A DNA stretch of 64,000 bases from Propionimicrobium lymphophilum DSM 4903 (GCF_000423485.1 NZ_KE384026.1:233583-297582); one strand, 5' to 3'; counted from the stretch's first letter, positions 1 to 9,096 are shown. The notes: generated from the sequence alone by a model not told the origin. Program-made: numbers and translations.

Positions 1-2
1 GC

Positions 3-377
3 GACGAAATCATCGGATTTATCACCCGCGAACGAGGCGTATCGGTTCACCGAAAGAATTGCACTAATGCAGCCGATCTACTGAATCAGCCCGACAGGAT
101 CGTCGCGGTAGATTGGGCTCCGACTAGCTATACCTCTGGATTCCTGGTTACCATCCAGATTGAGTGCCTCGACCGCTCGGGCCTGTTGAGCGACGTGACT
201 CGACTCGTTTCCGATCAGGGCGGTTCAATCACCGCGGCGAATGTCCACACCTCGAAGAATCGGACGGCGAAGATTCGTCTTACCTTCGAGGGCTCTGACT
301 CCGATCATCTGGCGCATCTTGTGGAAACCCTCCGGAAGGTTTCCGGCGTATACGACGTATACCGAGTTAAACAATAA
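3..377 (+). CDS. relA: RelA/SpoT-family (p)ppGpp synthetase/hydrolase, C-terminal end (partial)
   Basis: This is the 3' end of a bifunctional (p)ppGpp synthetase/hydrolase, the stringent-response enzyme. The frame is open from base 3, well upstream of any internal start, and begins with DEIIGFITRERGVSVHRKNC, the RIS-type zinc-finger/ribosome-contact segment seen in long RSH proteins. It is followed by an ACT domain (about residues 45-124 of the fragment, FLVTIQIECLDRSGLLSDVTR onward) that ends the protein. The catalytic HD and synthetase domains lie outside the window. A perfect hairpin terminator starts at the last base of the stop codon. Identification is firm because the TGS/RIS/ACT tail is distinctive and relA commonly lies next to the following genes in actinobacteria. 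Confidence 0.9.
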   Translation, partial: DEIIGFITRERGVSVHRKNCTNAADLLNQPDRIVAVDWAPTSYTSGFLVTIQIECLDRSGLLSDVTRLVSDQGGSITAANVHTSKNRTAKIRLTFEGSDSDHLAHLVETLRKVSGVYDVYRVKQ

Positions 378-414
378 AAAATTATCGCCTGTCAATCGAC
401 AGGCGATAATTTTT
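377..414. terminator. Bidirectional rho-independent terminator between relA and the DUF349 gene
   Basis: Bases 377-393 and 398-414 form a perfect 17-bp stem around the 4-base loop AATC. The outer stem is A/T-rich on both sides, so a U-tract is produced in either direction. It serves relA on the plus strand and the convergent DUF349 gene on the minus strand. Confidence 0.9.
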
Positions 415-422
415 GTTTGAGT

Positions 423-1661
423 TTAGGCAGAGAACTCGTCAAGCGTCTTCTGGGCTTGTTCTAGCCAGCTTGAGTAAATAGCAATCTGGTCGCGAAGCTT
501 AGCTGCCTTCTTATCGCCCTTTGCTTCCGCTTCTTCGGCCTGCCTTGTCAGCTTTTGAATCTGCTCGGTGAATGTAGCAACAGTGTCTTCAGCGCGCTGT
601 CTCGCTTCGGGATCAGTGCGTTTCCATTCGGCCTCTTCAACCTGCTTGATAGCCTGTTCGATCGCGTTTACCCTGCGGTCGAGCTGACGCATGGCGTCGC
701 GAGGTACTCGGCCAATTTCGTTGTATTTTTCCAGGAACTCGGCGAATGCCGCCTTGGCGGCCTTGATCTCCTTAACAGGAAGAATCTTTGCCTCGTACTC
801 GTCGAGCAGCTTTTCCTTAGCCTTCTGGTTGCCTTCGTATTCCTCGTCTTGGGCAGCAAAAGCAGCCGTCCTTGCATCGAAGAACTTGTCTTGTAGCCCA
901 CGGAATTCGCTCCAAAGCTTTTCTTCGTCTTCTCGGCGAGCGGAACCGGCAGCTTTCCAGCGGCTCATGAGATCACGGAATTCTCCAGCAGTGGGGCCCC
1001 AATCAGTTGAATCTGCGATCTTTTTCGCCTCTTCGATTATTCCTAGCTTGATCACCCGGGCGCGATCGCGGCGCTCATTCTGCTGGGACTGGTAGGCCTT
1101 ACGTCCCTTTGTGTACTTGCTACGGGCAGCGCTGAAGCGCGCCCAAAGCTCGTCGTCGGTCTTGCGGTCAATCCTAGGTAGTTTCTTCCACTTATCGACT
1201 AGAGACTGGAACTTAGACATGCCTCGACGCCAGTCGCCAGAATCGGCAATCTTTTCAGCGTCAGCAATCATTTTTTCTTTGAGTTCTTTAGTCTCTTCGT
1301 TCTGCTGGAGCCGCTGTTGCTTACGCTCTTGTGCATTCTCTTCGATGATCGGCACAAGCGCATCTAGCCTCGCGATCAGGCCGTTCAGGTCGCCTACTGC
1401 ATTGGCGGCCACGACGTTTGCCCTAGCTGCAGAGACAGACTTCTCAGCGTCTCTGGCGAGCGTGCCTGATTTAACTCTTTGCTCCAGTAACTGAACCTCG
1501 GTTTCTAGAGACCTAAAGCGCTTAACAAAGAAAGCCAGCGCCTTTTCGGGATCTGCACCGGGTATTTGACCTACTTCGCGTTCTCCATCCGTGGTCTTAA
1601 CAAATACTTTTCCATCGTTATCCACTCGGCCGAACGCTTCAGACCTAGACGTATCACTCAT
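423..1661 (-). CDS. DUF349 domain protein (412 aa)
   Basis: A charged, largely helical protein with repeated DUF349 units. Each has the pattern W..F..L...WK..G....R..E..LW..F..A...F, for example around GDWRRGMSKFQSLVDKWKK and TDWGPTAGEFRDLMSRWKA, with coiled coil between and after them. No catalytic motif is visible. DUF349 proteins next to relA are widespread in actinobacteria; their biochemical role is not settled to my knowledge. An upstream ATG at 1706 would add 15 residues, but MSDTSRSE at 1661 looks more like the family start. No Shine-Dalgarno is visible; CAAAAT lies 7 bases upstream of the ATG, so a leaderless start is possible. The gene ends against the shared terminator and is divergent from the next gene. 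Confidence 0.82.
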   Translation of the reverse strand: MSDTSRSEAFGRVDNDGKVFVKTTDGEREVGQIPGADPEKALAFFVKRFRSLETEVQLLEQRVKSGTLARDAEKSVSAARANVVAANAVGDLNGLIARLDALVPIIEENAQERKQQRLQQNEETKELKEKMIADAEKIADSGDWRRGMSKFQSLVDKWKKLPRIDRKTDDELWARFSAARSKYTKGRKAYQSQQNERRDRARVIKLGIIEEAKKIADSTDWGPTAGEFRDLMSRWKAAGSARREDEEKLWSEFRGLQDKFFDARTAAFAAQDEEYEGNQKAKEKLLDEYEAKILPVKEIKAAKAAFAEFLEKYNEIGRVPRDAMRQLDRRVNAIEQAIKQVEEAEWKRTDPEARQRAEDTVATFTEQIQKLTRQAEEAEAKGDKKAAKLRDQIAIYSSWLEQAQKTLDEFSA

Positions 1662-1679
1662 GACATCTATTTTGCACGA

Positions 1680-1685
1680 TAGACT
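1680..1685 (+). promoter_or_regulatory. -10 element (TAGACT) for the MBL-fold hydrolase, leaderless start
   Basis: TAGACT ends 7 bases before GTG 1693. There is no ribosome binding site, and this spacing recurs at many genes in the window. It supports GTG 1693 over the upstream ATG 1660. Confidence 0.5.
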
Positions 1686-1692
1686 TGGTTTT

Positions 1693-2367
1693 GTGTTCAT
1701 TGCCACATTTCCTGCCGGTATCTGGCAGACGAATTGCTATTTAATCGCTAAAGACGAGACGAGCCCAGTGGTGGTCATCGACCCCGGTGTGGATGCTGCC
1801 GATGTCGTCAGGAAGACCTTGGCAGAAAGAAATATGAAAATAGGCGCGGTCATCGCCACCCACGGACACATCGACCACATTGCAAGTGCTGCGCTTCTCG
1901 CAAACGAGGCAAAAGTTGCCATGTGGATGCATCCCGGTGACGATTTTATGCTTACTGACCCGGTTGCGGGCCTGGGGGAGAGTTCAAGAGGGTTGCTCAC
2001 TGAGCTAGGCCTACTGAGCTTGGACGAACCAGAATTGCGCGGGGAATTTTCCGATGGTCAGGAGCTGTCTACTTGCGGACTGGATTTCAAAATTCACCAT
2101 TTCCCAGGGCATTCTCCGGGCTGCGTTAATCTAGTTACCGAAACTGAGCAGGCGCCTTTGGTGTTCACCGGCGATGTTTTATTCAACGGATCAATTGGCC
2201 GGACTGATCTGCCAGGTAGCGATCCGAGCCAGATGCGCAATAGTCTTAAGCGGCTGGTTGAAAAACTGCCTAGCGATGCGATGCTCGCACCCGGTCACGG
2301 GCCGACTTCGACCATGCAAGAGGAATTAGCCAACAACGCGTTCTTGACTGGGCGCGCAGGATTCTAA
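1693..2367 (+). CDS. MBL-fold metal-dependent hydrolase, glyoxalase II-like (224 aa)
   Basis: A metallo-beta-lactamase fold hydrolase. The metal-binding motif THGHIDH is at about residues 54-60, with later ligands in HHFPGHSPG and FTGDVLF, and a final histidine in APGHGP. The protein resembles the small glyoxalase II-like hydrolases commonly found beside hisS and relA in actinobacteria; the substrate cannot be read from the sequence. The open frame extends upstream to 1591, but GTG 1693 gives the family N-terminus (VFIATFPAGIWQTNCYL) and has a -10 hexamer 7 bases upstream. The ATG at 1660 would overlap the divergent DUF349 start. hisS follows 21 bp downstream, so the two are probably cotranscribed. 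Confidence 0.85.
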   Translation: MFIATFPAGIWQTNCYLIAKDETSPVVVIDPGVDAADVVRKTLAERNMKIGAVIATHGHIDHIASAALLANEAKVAMWMHPGDDFMLTDPVAGLGESSRGLLTELGLLSLDEPELRGEFSDGQELSTCGLDFKIHHFPGHSPGCVNLVTETEQAPLVFTGDVLFNGSIGRTDLPGSDPSQMRNSLKRLVEKLPSDAMLAPGHGPTSTMQEELANNAFLTGRAGF

Positions 2368-2388
2368 AGAGATAAGAGGAGAAAAGTA

Positions 2389-3717
2389 GTGGCTCGTCCT
2401 AAGCCTCTGTCAGGTTTCCCGGAGTTTTTGCCAGCGCAGCGTCTGGTTGAGCAGCGTGTTATTGACGTGTTGCGTCAGACGTTCGAGCTGCACGGATTTG
2501 CGAACATCGAGACGCGAGCAGTTGAAACGCTGGAATCTCTAAACCGTAAAGGTGAAATTACCAAAGAGGTCTATACGGTTCGTCGCCTTCACGCCGAAGG
2601 CAATCAGCCCGATGAGCTCGGTCTTCACTTTGATCTGACTGTTCCTCTAGCAAGGTACGTGGTTGAACACGCTGGACATTTGCAATTCCCGTTTAGGCGC
2701 TACCAGATCCAGAAAGTTTGGCGTGGCGAGCGTCCCCAAGAGGGACGATATCGTGAGTTTCGCCAGGCGGATATTGACATCGTCGGAAATGGCGCCCTAT
2801 CCGCCCACCACGATGTTGAGGCAATGCTAGTGATGCTAGAGGCGTTCGAGGCTCTGCACGAGAAGATCGGAATTCCGCAGGTGCGGATACACGTTAACAA
2901 CAGGAAGCTTTCTGAAGGTTTTTACCGTGGTTTAGGCATCGAGGAAACCGACCAAGTGCTTCAGCGCGTCGATAAATACGACAAGATCGGCGCAGATGCA
3001 GTTAAAGAACTTCTTGTTGACGAGCTAAGCCTCTCTGAGGAGGTAGCGCAGAAGTGCGTTGAGCTAGCTGGGATAAGCAGCACCGATTCAAGTTTCGTTT
3101 CGCATGTTCGCGCTTTGGGCGTCGAGAACGAGATGTTGGATGAGGGCCTCAAAGAACTTGAAGATGTAGTAGTCGCAGCCAACCGTATCGCTGCGGGACG
3201 CGTGGTCGCCGACCTGAAGATCGCTCGAGGTCTTGACTACTACACAGGCACTGTTTACGAGACCGAACTGGTCGGTCACGAAAAAATGGGTTCTGTCTGC
3301 TCGGGCGGCAGGTACGACGCTCTCGCCAGCGATGGTAAAACCACTTATCCAGGAGTTGGAATCTCCATGGGCGTGACTCGTTTGCTCGGACCTATCCTCT
3401 CGCGTGGAGAACTGATTGGCAGCAGAAGCGTCCCGAGCGCAGTACTGGTTGCGGTAACAAACGAGGAGGAGCGGGCGGAAGCCACAGACGTAGCAACTGC
3501 TCTTCGTCACCGCGGCATCCCATGCGAGGTCGCCCCGAACGCGGCTAAGTTCGGCAAGCAGATTCGGCACGCTGATCGAAGGGGAATTCCTTTTGTCTGG
3601 TTCGGCGGTTTGAACGGCGAAGTTAAGGACATCAGGTCGGGTGACCAGCATCCGGCTAGTGCTTCGGAGTGGATGCCGGAAGAGAGCGACATCTACCCCC
3701 AAGTTGTCTCTAACTAG
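2389..3717 (+). CDS. hisS: Histidyl-tRNA synthetase (442 aa)
   Basis: Class II aminoacyl-tRNA synthetase charging tRNA-His. Motif 2 is clear at residues 98-130 (FPFRRYQIQKVWRGERPQEG...FRQADIDIVG). The histidine-specific signature ARGLDYYTGTVYE lies near residue 277, and the C-terminal anticodon-binding domain occupies roughly the last 100 residues. The length is slightly above the usual 420-430. GTG 2389 is preceded by AGGAG at a good distance, fixing the start. It sits just downstream of the MBL-fold gene and upstream of aspS, the common hisS-aspS pairing. The 204-aa open frame on the opposite strand (3088-3702) is a codon-bias shadow. Confidence 0.96.
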   Translation: MARPKPLSGFPEFLPAQRLVEQRVIDVLRQTFELHGFANIETRAVETLESLNRKGEITKEVYTVRRLHAEGNQPDELGLHFDLTVPLARYVVEHAGHLQFPFRRYQIQKVWRGERPQEGRYREFRQADIDIVGNGALSAHHDVEAMLVMLEAFEALHEKIGIPQVRIHVNNRKLSEGFYRGLGIEETDQVLQRVDKYDKIGADAVKELLVDELSLSEEVAQKCVELAGISSTDSSFVSHVRALGVENEMLDEGLKELEDVVVAANRIAAGRVVADLKIARGLDYYTGTVYETELVGHEKMGSVCSGGRYDALASDGKTTYPGVGISMGVTRLLGPILSRGELIGSRSVPSAVLVAVTNEEERAEATDVATALRHRGIPCEVAPNAAKFGKQIRHADRRGIPFVWFGGLNGEVKDIRSGDQHPASASEWMPEESDIYPQVVSN

Positions 3718-3753
3718 TTTTGAACGACATCTAGATCTAAACTGACCAAGCTA

Positions 3754-3774
3754 GCCCGTACTGTCTATACGGGC
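3754..3774 (+). other. Hairpin in the hisS-aspS intergenic gap
   Basis: GCCCGTA (3754-3760) and TACGGGC (3768-3774) form a perfect 7-bp stem with a 7-base loop, shortly before the aspS ribosome binding site. There is no clean U-tract, so it may be a weak terminator or a leader structure rather than a strong stop. Confidence 0.4.
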
Positions 3775-3793
3775 CTATCTTTGAAAGGGAAAT

Positions 3794-5599
3794 ATGATTC
3801 GCACACATGACGCCGGCACGCTCACCAAGGCAGACATCGGTAAAACCGTGACTTTGGCCGGATGGGTGAACGCCCGCCGAGATCATGGTGGCGTTGTTTT
3901 CATCGATCTTCGCGATGCCACAGGTATTGCCCAGTTGGTGTTTCGCGAAGACCTGGTGGAAAAACTCGGTGCTCACAAGCTGCGCAACGAGTTCTGCATC
4001 GAGGCCACTGGCGAGGTGCAGCTTCGTGACGAGGAAACCATCAACCCGAAGATGCCGACCGGCGAGATCGAAATTGGTGTGGCAACACTAAAGGTGCTGA
4101 GCACGTCTGATCCTCTGCCGTTCCCCATTGACGAGAGGGTTAACGTAGGCGAAGACGCGAGGTTCCGCTATCGTTACCTAGATCTTCGTCGCCCAAAGCC
4201 CGCTGCGGCTATTCGCATGCGTTCTAAAGTTAACCAGGCGGCTCGCCGGGTTCTGGAGCAGCATGATTTCGTCGAAATCGAAACTCCGACTCTTACGCGT
4301 TCCACCCCAGAAGGTGCCCGCGACTTCCTAGTTCCCGCACGTTTGGTTCCAGGATCTTGGTATGCGCTTCCACAGAGCCCGCAGCTGTTCAAGCAGCTGT
4401 TGATGGTCGCTGGCATGGAACGCTATTACCAGATCGCGCGCTGCTACCGAGACGAGGACTTCCGAGCAGATCGCCAGCCTGAGTTCACTCAGCTCGATAT
4501 CGAGATGAGCTTCGTAAACCAGGAAGACGTCATGGCGTTAGCCGAGCAGCTGGTCAGCGAGATTTGGCAGCTGATCGACTACAACATTCCGACCCCGCTG
4601 CCTCGTATCAGCTTCGAGGACGCCATGAATAAGTATGGCTCCGACAAGCCAGATCTTCGTTACGATCTGCCGCTGGTTGATCTGACCGAATTCTTCGCTA
4701 ACACACCGTTCAGGGTCTTCCAGAATCCCTACGTAGGCGCGATCGTCATGCCGGGAGGCGCATCCCAGCCGCGTCGTACGTTCGATGCTTGGCAGGATTG
4801 GGCACGCCAGCGTGGCGCCAAGGGCCTTGCATACGTCACCATCGACGGTGAAGGCAATCTCGGCGGTCCGGTAGCAAAGAACATCTCGGAAGAAGAACGC
4901 GATGGCCTGGCAGAAGCTACCTCGGCTAAGCCAGGAGACTGCATCTTCTTTGCCGCGGGTGAGAAGACAGCTTCTCAGATGCTTCTGGGGGCGGCTCGCC
5001 AGGAGATAGCGAAACGTTGCGATCTAATCGACGACAACCAGTGGAGCTTCTGCTGGGTTGTCGATGCTCCGCTGTTTAAACCGGCATCCGAGGCTAAGGC
5101 CGAGGGAGACGTGGCGGTTGGTGAAGGCGCATGGACTGCTGTCCACCACGCTTTCACTTCGCCCAAGCCGGAGTACCTGGATAACTTCGAGGAAGATCCA
5201 GCTAACGCTCTGTCTGACGCATACGACATCGTTTGCAATGGCAACGAGATCGGTGGTGGATCAATTCGTATCCACCGCAAGGATATCCAGGAACGTGTCT
5301 TCAAGGTCATGGGCATCGGCGAAGAAGAGGCTCAGGCAAAGTTCGGGTTCCTTCTGGACGCTTTCTCCTACGGCGCTCCGCCGCACGGTGGAATCGCTTT
5401 TGGCTGGGACCGCATCGTTTCCCTGCTGACGCACTCCGAGTCTATCCGCGAGGTCATTGCATTCCCGAAGACCGGAAACGGCTTCGACCCGCTTACCGGC
5501 GCACCTGCTCCAATTACAAAGCTGCAGCGTCGTGAGACGGGCGTCGACTTCAAGCCGAAGAAGGACGACAAGAAAGAAAAGGCTGAAGAAGCCAAATAA
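3794..5599 (+). CDS. aspS: Aspartyl-tRNA synthetase (601 aa)
   Basis: Class IIb synthetase for tRNA-Asp. In order: N-terminal OB-fold anticodon domain (residues 1-110, [19 protein letters not shown]), catalytic core with motif 2 near residue 215 ([25 protein letters not shown]), the bacterial GAD insertion (about 300-420), and motif 3 near 532 ([10 protein letters not shown]). A lysine/glutamate-rich tail ends the protein. The length is typical for the bacterial enzyme. ATG 3794 has GAAAGGGAA upstream. Whether it is discriminating or also charges tRNA-Asn cannot be decided here because gatCAB lies outside the window. Confidence 0.96.
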   Translation: MIRTHDAGTLTKADIGKTVTLAGWVNARRDHGGVVFIDLRDATGIAQLVFREDLVEKLGAHKLRNEFCIEATGEVQLRDEETINPKMPTGEIEIGVATLKVLSTSDPLPFPIDERVNVGEDARFRYRYLDLRRPKPAAAIRMRSKVNQAARRVLEQHDFVEIETPTLTRSTPEGARDFLVPARLVPGSWYALPQSPQLFKQLLMVAGMERYYQIARCYRDEDFRADRQPEFTQLDIEMSFVNQEDVMALAEQLVSEIWQLIDYNIPTPLPRISFEDAMNKYGSDKPDLRYDLPLVDLTEFFANTPFRVFQNPYVGAIVMPGGASQPRRTFDAWQDWARQRGAKGLAYVTIDGEGNLGGPVAKNISEEERDGLAEATSAKPGDCIFFAAGEKTASQMLLGAARQEIAKRCDLIDDNQWSFCWVVDAPLFKPASEAKAEGDVAVGEGAWTAVHHAFTSPKPEYLDNFEEDPANALSDAYDIVCNGNEIGGGSIRIHRKDIQERVFKVMGIGEEEAQAKFGFLLDAFSYGAPPHGGIAFGWDRIVSLLTHSESIREVIAFPKTGNGFDPLTGAPAPITKLQRRETGVDFKPKKDDKKEKAEEAK

Positions 5600-5607
5600 T
5601 ATTTGAG

Positions 5608-5640
5608 TTAGGGCCGTCTTTTGGGCGGCCCTAATTTTTT
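5608..5640 (+). terminator. Rho-independent terminator after aspS
   Basis: Bases 5608-5618 pair with 5624-5634 (11 bp, one mismatch) around a short loop and are followed directly by six T residues (5635-5640). Confidence 0.88.
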
Positions 5641-5691
5641 CTCATTCTGGTCTCTTCACCGGCGATTTACTTTTTGTTTCTCTGCGCTTGC

Positions 5692-5697
5692 TAAATT
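5692..5697 (+). promoter_or_regulatory. -10 element (TAAATT) for the phosphatase, leaderless start
   Basis: TAAATT ends 7 bases before ATG 5705, with no Shine-Dalgarno between. The preceding gene is closed by a terminator, so a new promoter is expected here. It supports the internal ATG over the upstream in-frame start at 5621, which lies inside the terminator. Confidence 0.5.
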
Positions 5698-5704
5698 CGC
5701 ATGT

Positions 5705-6475
5705 ATGAAGACGAATTGGATAGATCTTGCTGGCGTTGTGAATATGAGGGACCTAGGTGGTCGCACAACAGAAGATGGGCGAGTTTTCCGGTCCGGTGTG
5801 GTTTTGCGCTCTGACAATCTGGGCGCTTTGAGCGACGATGCTCAAAATACTCTGTTAAGCGATTACAGCTTGAGCGACGTAATCGATTTACGCACTAACC
5901 GTGAATTGCAAATCGACCCCGCCTGGCCTTTTGGCGAGTTGGTTAAGCGCCATCATCTAAGTCTTTATCCCGAGGACGATCCATCAGATCCGCTACCGCC
6001 CTGGGCGGGCGAAATTGGCGGAGAAGCTATAGCTCCGAGCGATCACGCCCATCGAACTGCAAACCGCTATCTTGGTTACTTCAAGTGGCGTCCTGAAAAT
6101 CTGGTTGAGGCGCTTCGAACAGTAATTTCTGCTAACGGTGCAACGATCATTAACTGCGCTGCGGGTAAGGATCGGACCGGCACGACGTGTGCAGTCCTGT
6201 TGAAGGCCGTTGGCATCCCGGACGATCAGGTGATCGAAGACTACGCAGAATCTAATGCCAAAGTTCCTGCGATTCTTGAGCGGTTAGGTCAGGCAGCCGC
6301 AGCAGGTTCTGCTGAGATGGACGCAAGAGTATCGTCCCAGTCCACGCCCGCGAAAGCAATGGAGTTGCTACTCGGCCTGATCGAAGAAAAGATTGGTGGA
6401 CTGAACAATTGGCTTGATCGAAATGGCTGGACGCAGACTGATCAGAACAATTTGGAAGAAAAAGTATTGGGCTAG
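5705..6475 (+). CDS. Tyrosine-protein phosphatase, DSP/PtpB-like family (256 aa)
   Basis: Protein-tyrosine phosphatase of the bacterial family that includes PtpB-type enzymes. The P-loop NCAAGKDRTG places the catalytic cysteine at residue 151 with the arginine six residues later, and the N-terminus carries the family motif NMRDLGG followed by RSG (about residues 13-31). The GKDRT variant of the loop is typical of this family. Substrate is unknown. The gene stands alone after the aspS terminator and about 100 bp before rarA; a longer in-frame reading from 5621 would begin within the terminator hairpin and is rejected. Confidence 0.85.
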   Translation: MKTNWIDLAGVVNMRDLGGRTTEDGRVFRSGVVLRSDNLGALSDDAQNTLLSDYSLSDVIDLRTNRELQIDPAWPFGELVKRHHLSLYPEDDPSDPLPPWAGEIGGEAIAPSDHAHRTANRYLGYFKWRPENLVEALRTVISANGATIINCAAGKDRTGTTCAVLLKAVGIPDDQVIEDYAESNAKVPAILERLGQAAAAGSAEMDARVSSQSTPAKAMELLLGLIEEKIGGLNNWLDRNGWTQTDQNNLEEKVLG

Positions 6476-6567
6476 AACCTTTTGATTCGGATGAAAGCTT
6501 ATTTAATTAAGAAGCAGTGGAATCCGTTTCGATTATTTGTTTGACGCGAAACTTCTTGCTTACAAGC

Positions 6568-6573
6568 TAGCCT
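6568..6573 (+). promoter_or_regulatory. -10 element (TAGCCT) for rarA, leaderless start
   Basis: TAGCCT ends 7 bases before GTG 6581, with no Shine-Dalgarno. A TTGACG at 6541-6546 is 21 bp upstream, too far for an ideal -35. Confidence 0.5.
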
Positions 6574-6580
6574 GGATGTC

Positions 6581-7936
6581 GTGAGCGAAGATCTTTTCGG
6601 AAATATAACGTCTGACCCTATCGAGTCGATGGTGAATTCGCTGTCGGACGGGGATAATGCTCAGGCCCCGCTTGCAGTGCGCATGCGTCCCAGGATCCTC
6701 GATGAAATCGTCGGTCAGAAACACCTATTGGCTCCGGGCTCACCGCTGCGCAGGCTGGTCGAAGGCACAGGAGCTATGTCTGTGTTCCTATGGGGGCCTC
6801 CTGGTGTTGGAAAGACAACGATCGCTTCTGTGGTTGCCAACGCTACTAAGGGCAGGTTTGTGGAGATATCTGCAGTTAGCGCTGGAGTAAAACAGGTCCG
6901 CTCTGAAATAGAGACCGCAAAGCGTGAACTAGCCAGGGGAAATTCGACGGTTCTCTTCGTAGATGAGGTGCATAGATTTAATAAGGCGCAGCAAGACGTC
7001 TTGCTGCCCGCGGTGGAGAATCGGCTAGTCACACTCATTGCTGCCACCACAGAAAATCCAAGTTTCTCGATTATTTCTCCGCTGCTGTCAAGATCTTTGC
7101 TTCTGACACTAGAACCGCTTACAGCTGAGGATATCGGAGTTCTTCTGGACCGAGCACTCGTAGATGATCGAGGCTTAAAAGGCAAGTTCGAACTCGATGC
7201 GCAGGCCCGAGATTCGATTCTGCAGTTGGCAGGTGGCGACGCTAGGCGCTCCCTTACATACCTAGAGGAGGCGGCAAGGGCAGCGGAAGCTAAAGGGCAA
7301 ACCATCATTGACGCTGAGGTTCTAGAACAATCTGTTGACAGGGCCGCGGTGCGCTACGACCGCGATGGCGATCAGCACTACGACGTCATCAGCGCGTTTA
7401 TTAAGTCGGTTAGGGGCTCTGACGTAGATGCTGCTCTGCACTACTTAGCGCGGATGACAGAAGCAGGGGAGGACCCACGATTCATCGCCCGCCGTCTGGT
7501 CATACTTGCCAGCGAGGATATCGGGATGGCGGCCCCTTCGGTTTTGCAGACCTGTGTTGCTGCTGCTCAAGCCGTTCAGCTTATCGGTATGCCGGAAGCC
7601 AGGCTAAATCTGGCTCAGGCAACAATCGCAGCAGCTACTGCGCCGAAATCGAACTCTGTGATAACCGCCATCGATTCTGCCCAGGCTGATGTCAGAGCCG
7701 GAAAGATCGGTCAGGTACCTGCTCATCTACGAGACGCCCATTACGCGACTGCGAAGAACTACGGTCATGGCAAAGGCTATAAATACGCTCACGATTTTCC
7801 CCACAATGTTGCGCGACAGCAGTATCTACCTGATGAACTACGCGATGTTGAATATTACAAACCAAGCGCGAATGGCAATGAGGCTCAAATTTCAGAAAGA
7901 CTAAACACTCTCCGGGGATTACTTGGAAAAAAGTAG
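6581..7936 (+). CDS. rarA: Replication-associated recombination protein RarA/MgsA, AAA+ ATPase (451 aa)
   Basis: AAA+ ATPase of the RarA/MgsA/WRNIP1 family, related to clamp-loader subunits and acting at stalled replication forks. Walker [10 protein letters not shown] is near residue 71, Walker [11 protein letters not shown] near 125, and sensor 1 AATTENPSF near 161. The C-terminal MgsA tetramerisation region ends with the [19 protein letters not shown] segment typical of the family. The length matches homologues. GTG 6581 has no ribosome binding site but has a -10 hexamer 7 bases upstream. In many actinobacteria rarA lies just upstream of alaS, as here with one intervening gene on the opposite strand. 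Confidence 0.94.
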   Translation: MSEDLFGNITSDPIESMVNSLSDGDNAQAPLAVRMRPRILDEIVGQKHLLAPGSPLRRLVEGTGAMSVFLWGPPGVGKTTIASVVANATKGRFVEISAVSAGVKQVRSEIETAKRELARGNSTVLFVDEVHRFNKAQQDVLLPAVENRLVTLIAATTENPSFSIISPLLSRSLLLTLEPLTAEDIGVLLDRALVDDRGLKGKFELDAQARDSILQLAGGDARRSLTYLEEAARAAEAKGQTIIDAEVLEQSVDRAAVRYDRDGDQHYDVISAFIKSVRGSDVDAALHYLARMTEAGEDPRFIARRLVILASEDIGMAAPSVLQTCVAAAQAVQLIGMPEARLNLAQATIAAATAPKSNSVITAIDSAQADVRAGKIGQVPAHLRDAHYATAKNYGHGKGYKYAHDFPHNVARQQYLPDELRDVEYYKPSANGNEAQISERLNTLRGLLGKK

Positions 7937-7978
7937 GGGTCGTCGACCTTTCGATCGACAACCCCCCCCCAAAAAAAA
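7936..7978. repeat. Imperfect hairpin followed by a C9-A8 homopolymer tract
   Basis: Bases 7936-7946 pair with 7955-7965 (11 bp, one mismatch). They run into nine C (7962-7970) and eight A (7971-7978) lying between the ends of the convergent genes rarA and the yihY-like gene. There is no U-tract on the plus side, so as a terminator the hairpin is atypical. Confidence 0.6.
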
Positions 7979-7981
7979 GGC

Positions 7982-8992
7982 CTAATCGGTTATGCCTGTT
8001 CGAATTTCATGCGCTTCTTTAGCCAATCGATCCGCCTTTTCCTTAGCGGCTCGCAAACCGTCTGATTCTTGAGGCGTCTTGAGTAACTTACGTTCTGCAG
8101 GCATCCCTAGCCGGAGCTGCCTGGTCCTTTCGATTTCTGCGTCCAAAGTCGCTCCGAGGAGCAGCGCAATGTTCGTCACCCAGAAGAGCAGTAGGGCAAT
8201 AATAACTCCGGCAAACGTGCCGTAAGTCTTGTTGTAGTTTCCGAAATTGGCCAGGTAGAAACCGTATCCTGCAACAGAAACCAATGCGACGATTACAGCG
8301 GTTGCGGAACCTGCCGTAAGTGGATGGAATTTTCCGCGTTTCAGGTTTGGCCCGAAGTGATAGAGCACTGAGACCATCGCGATCAGCACTGCAAGCAGAA
8401 TGGGCCACTTGACGATGTTCCAAACTAGAATTGCTGTGTCGCCTAACCCGATGAATCTTCCGACAGCCCCCGCAATATGTCCTGATAGGACTAAAGCAAG
8501 CAGAGCGATAACCAAGCTGAACACGAGGACTATCGTGATTACGAACTGCAAGATTTTCAGTTTGATACTGTTTCGGCCTTCTTCGATTCGATACACCTTG
8601 TTCAGTGCTCTAGAAAAAGCAGCAACGTAACCACTAGCCGACCAAAGAGCCACCAAAATACCGACGATTAACGCGATTGGTGCGCCCGGCGAATCTAGGA
8701 ACCCCTCGACGATGCCTTTTATCATTCCGACCGCCTGCTCATCTTGCATCGAATTCTCGATCATTGAGAATATGGCCGGCATCACCTTGTCGGACTGTCC
8801 GATGAGTTGCAATATCGATACAAGCGCAAGGAGAGCAGGGAAGATCGTCTGCACGGTGAAATAAGTGAGGGTTGCAGCTACGTCAGTGGTCTGATTTTCG
8901 CTAAAGCGAGCTAGCGTAGCTTTAAGAGCGAATTTCCTGTCCTTCGCGTTAAGGCTAGGACGGGGTGAATCTATCTGTTTGGTAGTGGTCAC
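7982..8992 (-). CDS. YihY/BrkB-family integral membrane protein (336 aa)
   Basis: Inner-membrane protein of the YihY/virulence factor BrkB family. About six hydrophobic segments are visible between residues 40 and 285 (for example IALIVGILVALWSASGYVAAFSRALNKVY and VIALLLFWVTNIALLLGATLDAEIER), flanked by charged cytoplasmic tails. The family motif ..FW.Y....LLLGA..DAE.ER is present. Function is not established; older RNase BN assignments for the family were incorrect. GTG 8992 has no ribosome binding site but TAGGCT ends 6 bases upstream. Divergent from alaS. Confidence 0.85.
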   Translation of the reverse strand: MTTTKQIDSPRPSLNAKDRKFALKATLARFSENQTTDVAATLTYFTVQTIFPALLALVSILQLIGQSDKVMPAIFSMIENSMQDEQAVGMIKGIVEGFLDSPGAPIALIVGILVALWSASGYVAAFSRALNKVYRIEEGRNSIKLKILQFVITIVLVFSLVIALLALVLSGHIAGAVGRFIGLGDTAILVWNIVKWPILLAVLIAMVSVLYHFGPNLKRGKFHPLTAGSATAVIVALVSVAGYGFYLANFGNYNKTYGTFAGVIIALLLFWVTNIALLLGATLDAEIERTRQLRLGMPAERKLLKTPQESDGLRAAKEKADRLAKEAHEIRTGITD

Positions 8993-8998
8993 TGTTAC

Positions 8999-9004
8999 AG
9001 CCTA
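8999..9004 (-). promoter_or_regulatory. -10 element (TAGGCT) for the yihY-like gene, leaderless start
   Basis: Read on the minus strand, TAGGCT ends 6 bases before GTG 8992. No ribosome binding site lies between. Confidence 0.45.
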
Positions 9005-9039
9005 CATAAGCGGTTGTGTTTATTTATTGCTTTAAGCGC

Positions 9040-9045
9040 TAGGCT
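9040..9045 (+). promoter_or_regulatory. Possible -10 element (TAGGCT) for alaS
   Basis: TAGGCT lies about 50 bases upstream of ATG 9097, giving a conventional 5' leader that contains the alaS ribosome binding site (GAGGGAAGG). No clear -35 is visible. Confidence 0.3.
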
Positions 9046-9096
9046 TAGCGAGTTAAGAAGTGCTTTTTATGCTCTGAGGACAAAGAGGGAAGGTAA

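Noticed and set aside
1591-1692. Longer N-terminus for the MBL-fold hydrolase (from 1591 or 1660)
   Set aside because: It would overlap the divergent DUF349 start, adds residues not expected for the family, and lacks a ribosome binding site; GTG 1693 has a well-placed -10.
3088-3702. 204-codon open frame on the minus strand inside hisS
   Set aside because: Fully antisense to a clear hisS. The protein looks like nothing known, and the frame is explained by codon bias of the sense strand.
5621-5704. Longer N-terminus for the tyrosine phosphatase
   Set aside because: The frame extension begins inside the aspS terminator hairpin and encodes an aromatic-rich stretch without homology.
7962-7978. 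Phase-variation tract
   Set aside because: The C9-A8 run lies between the 3' ends of convergent genes, so length changes would not switch a reading frame or a promoter.
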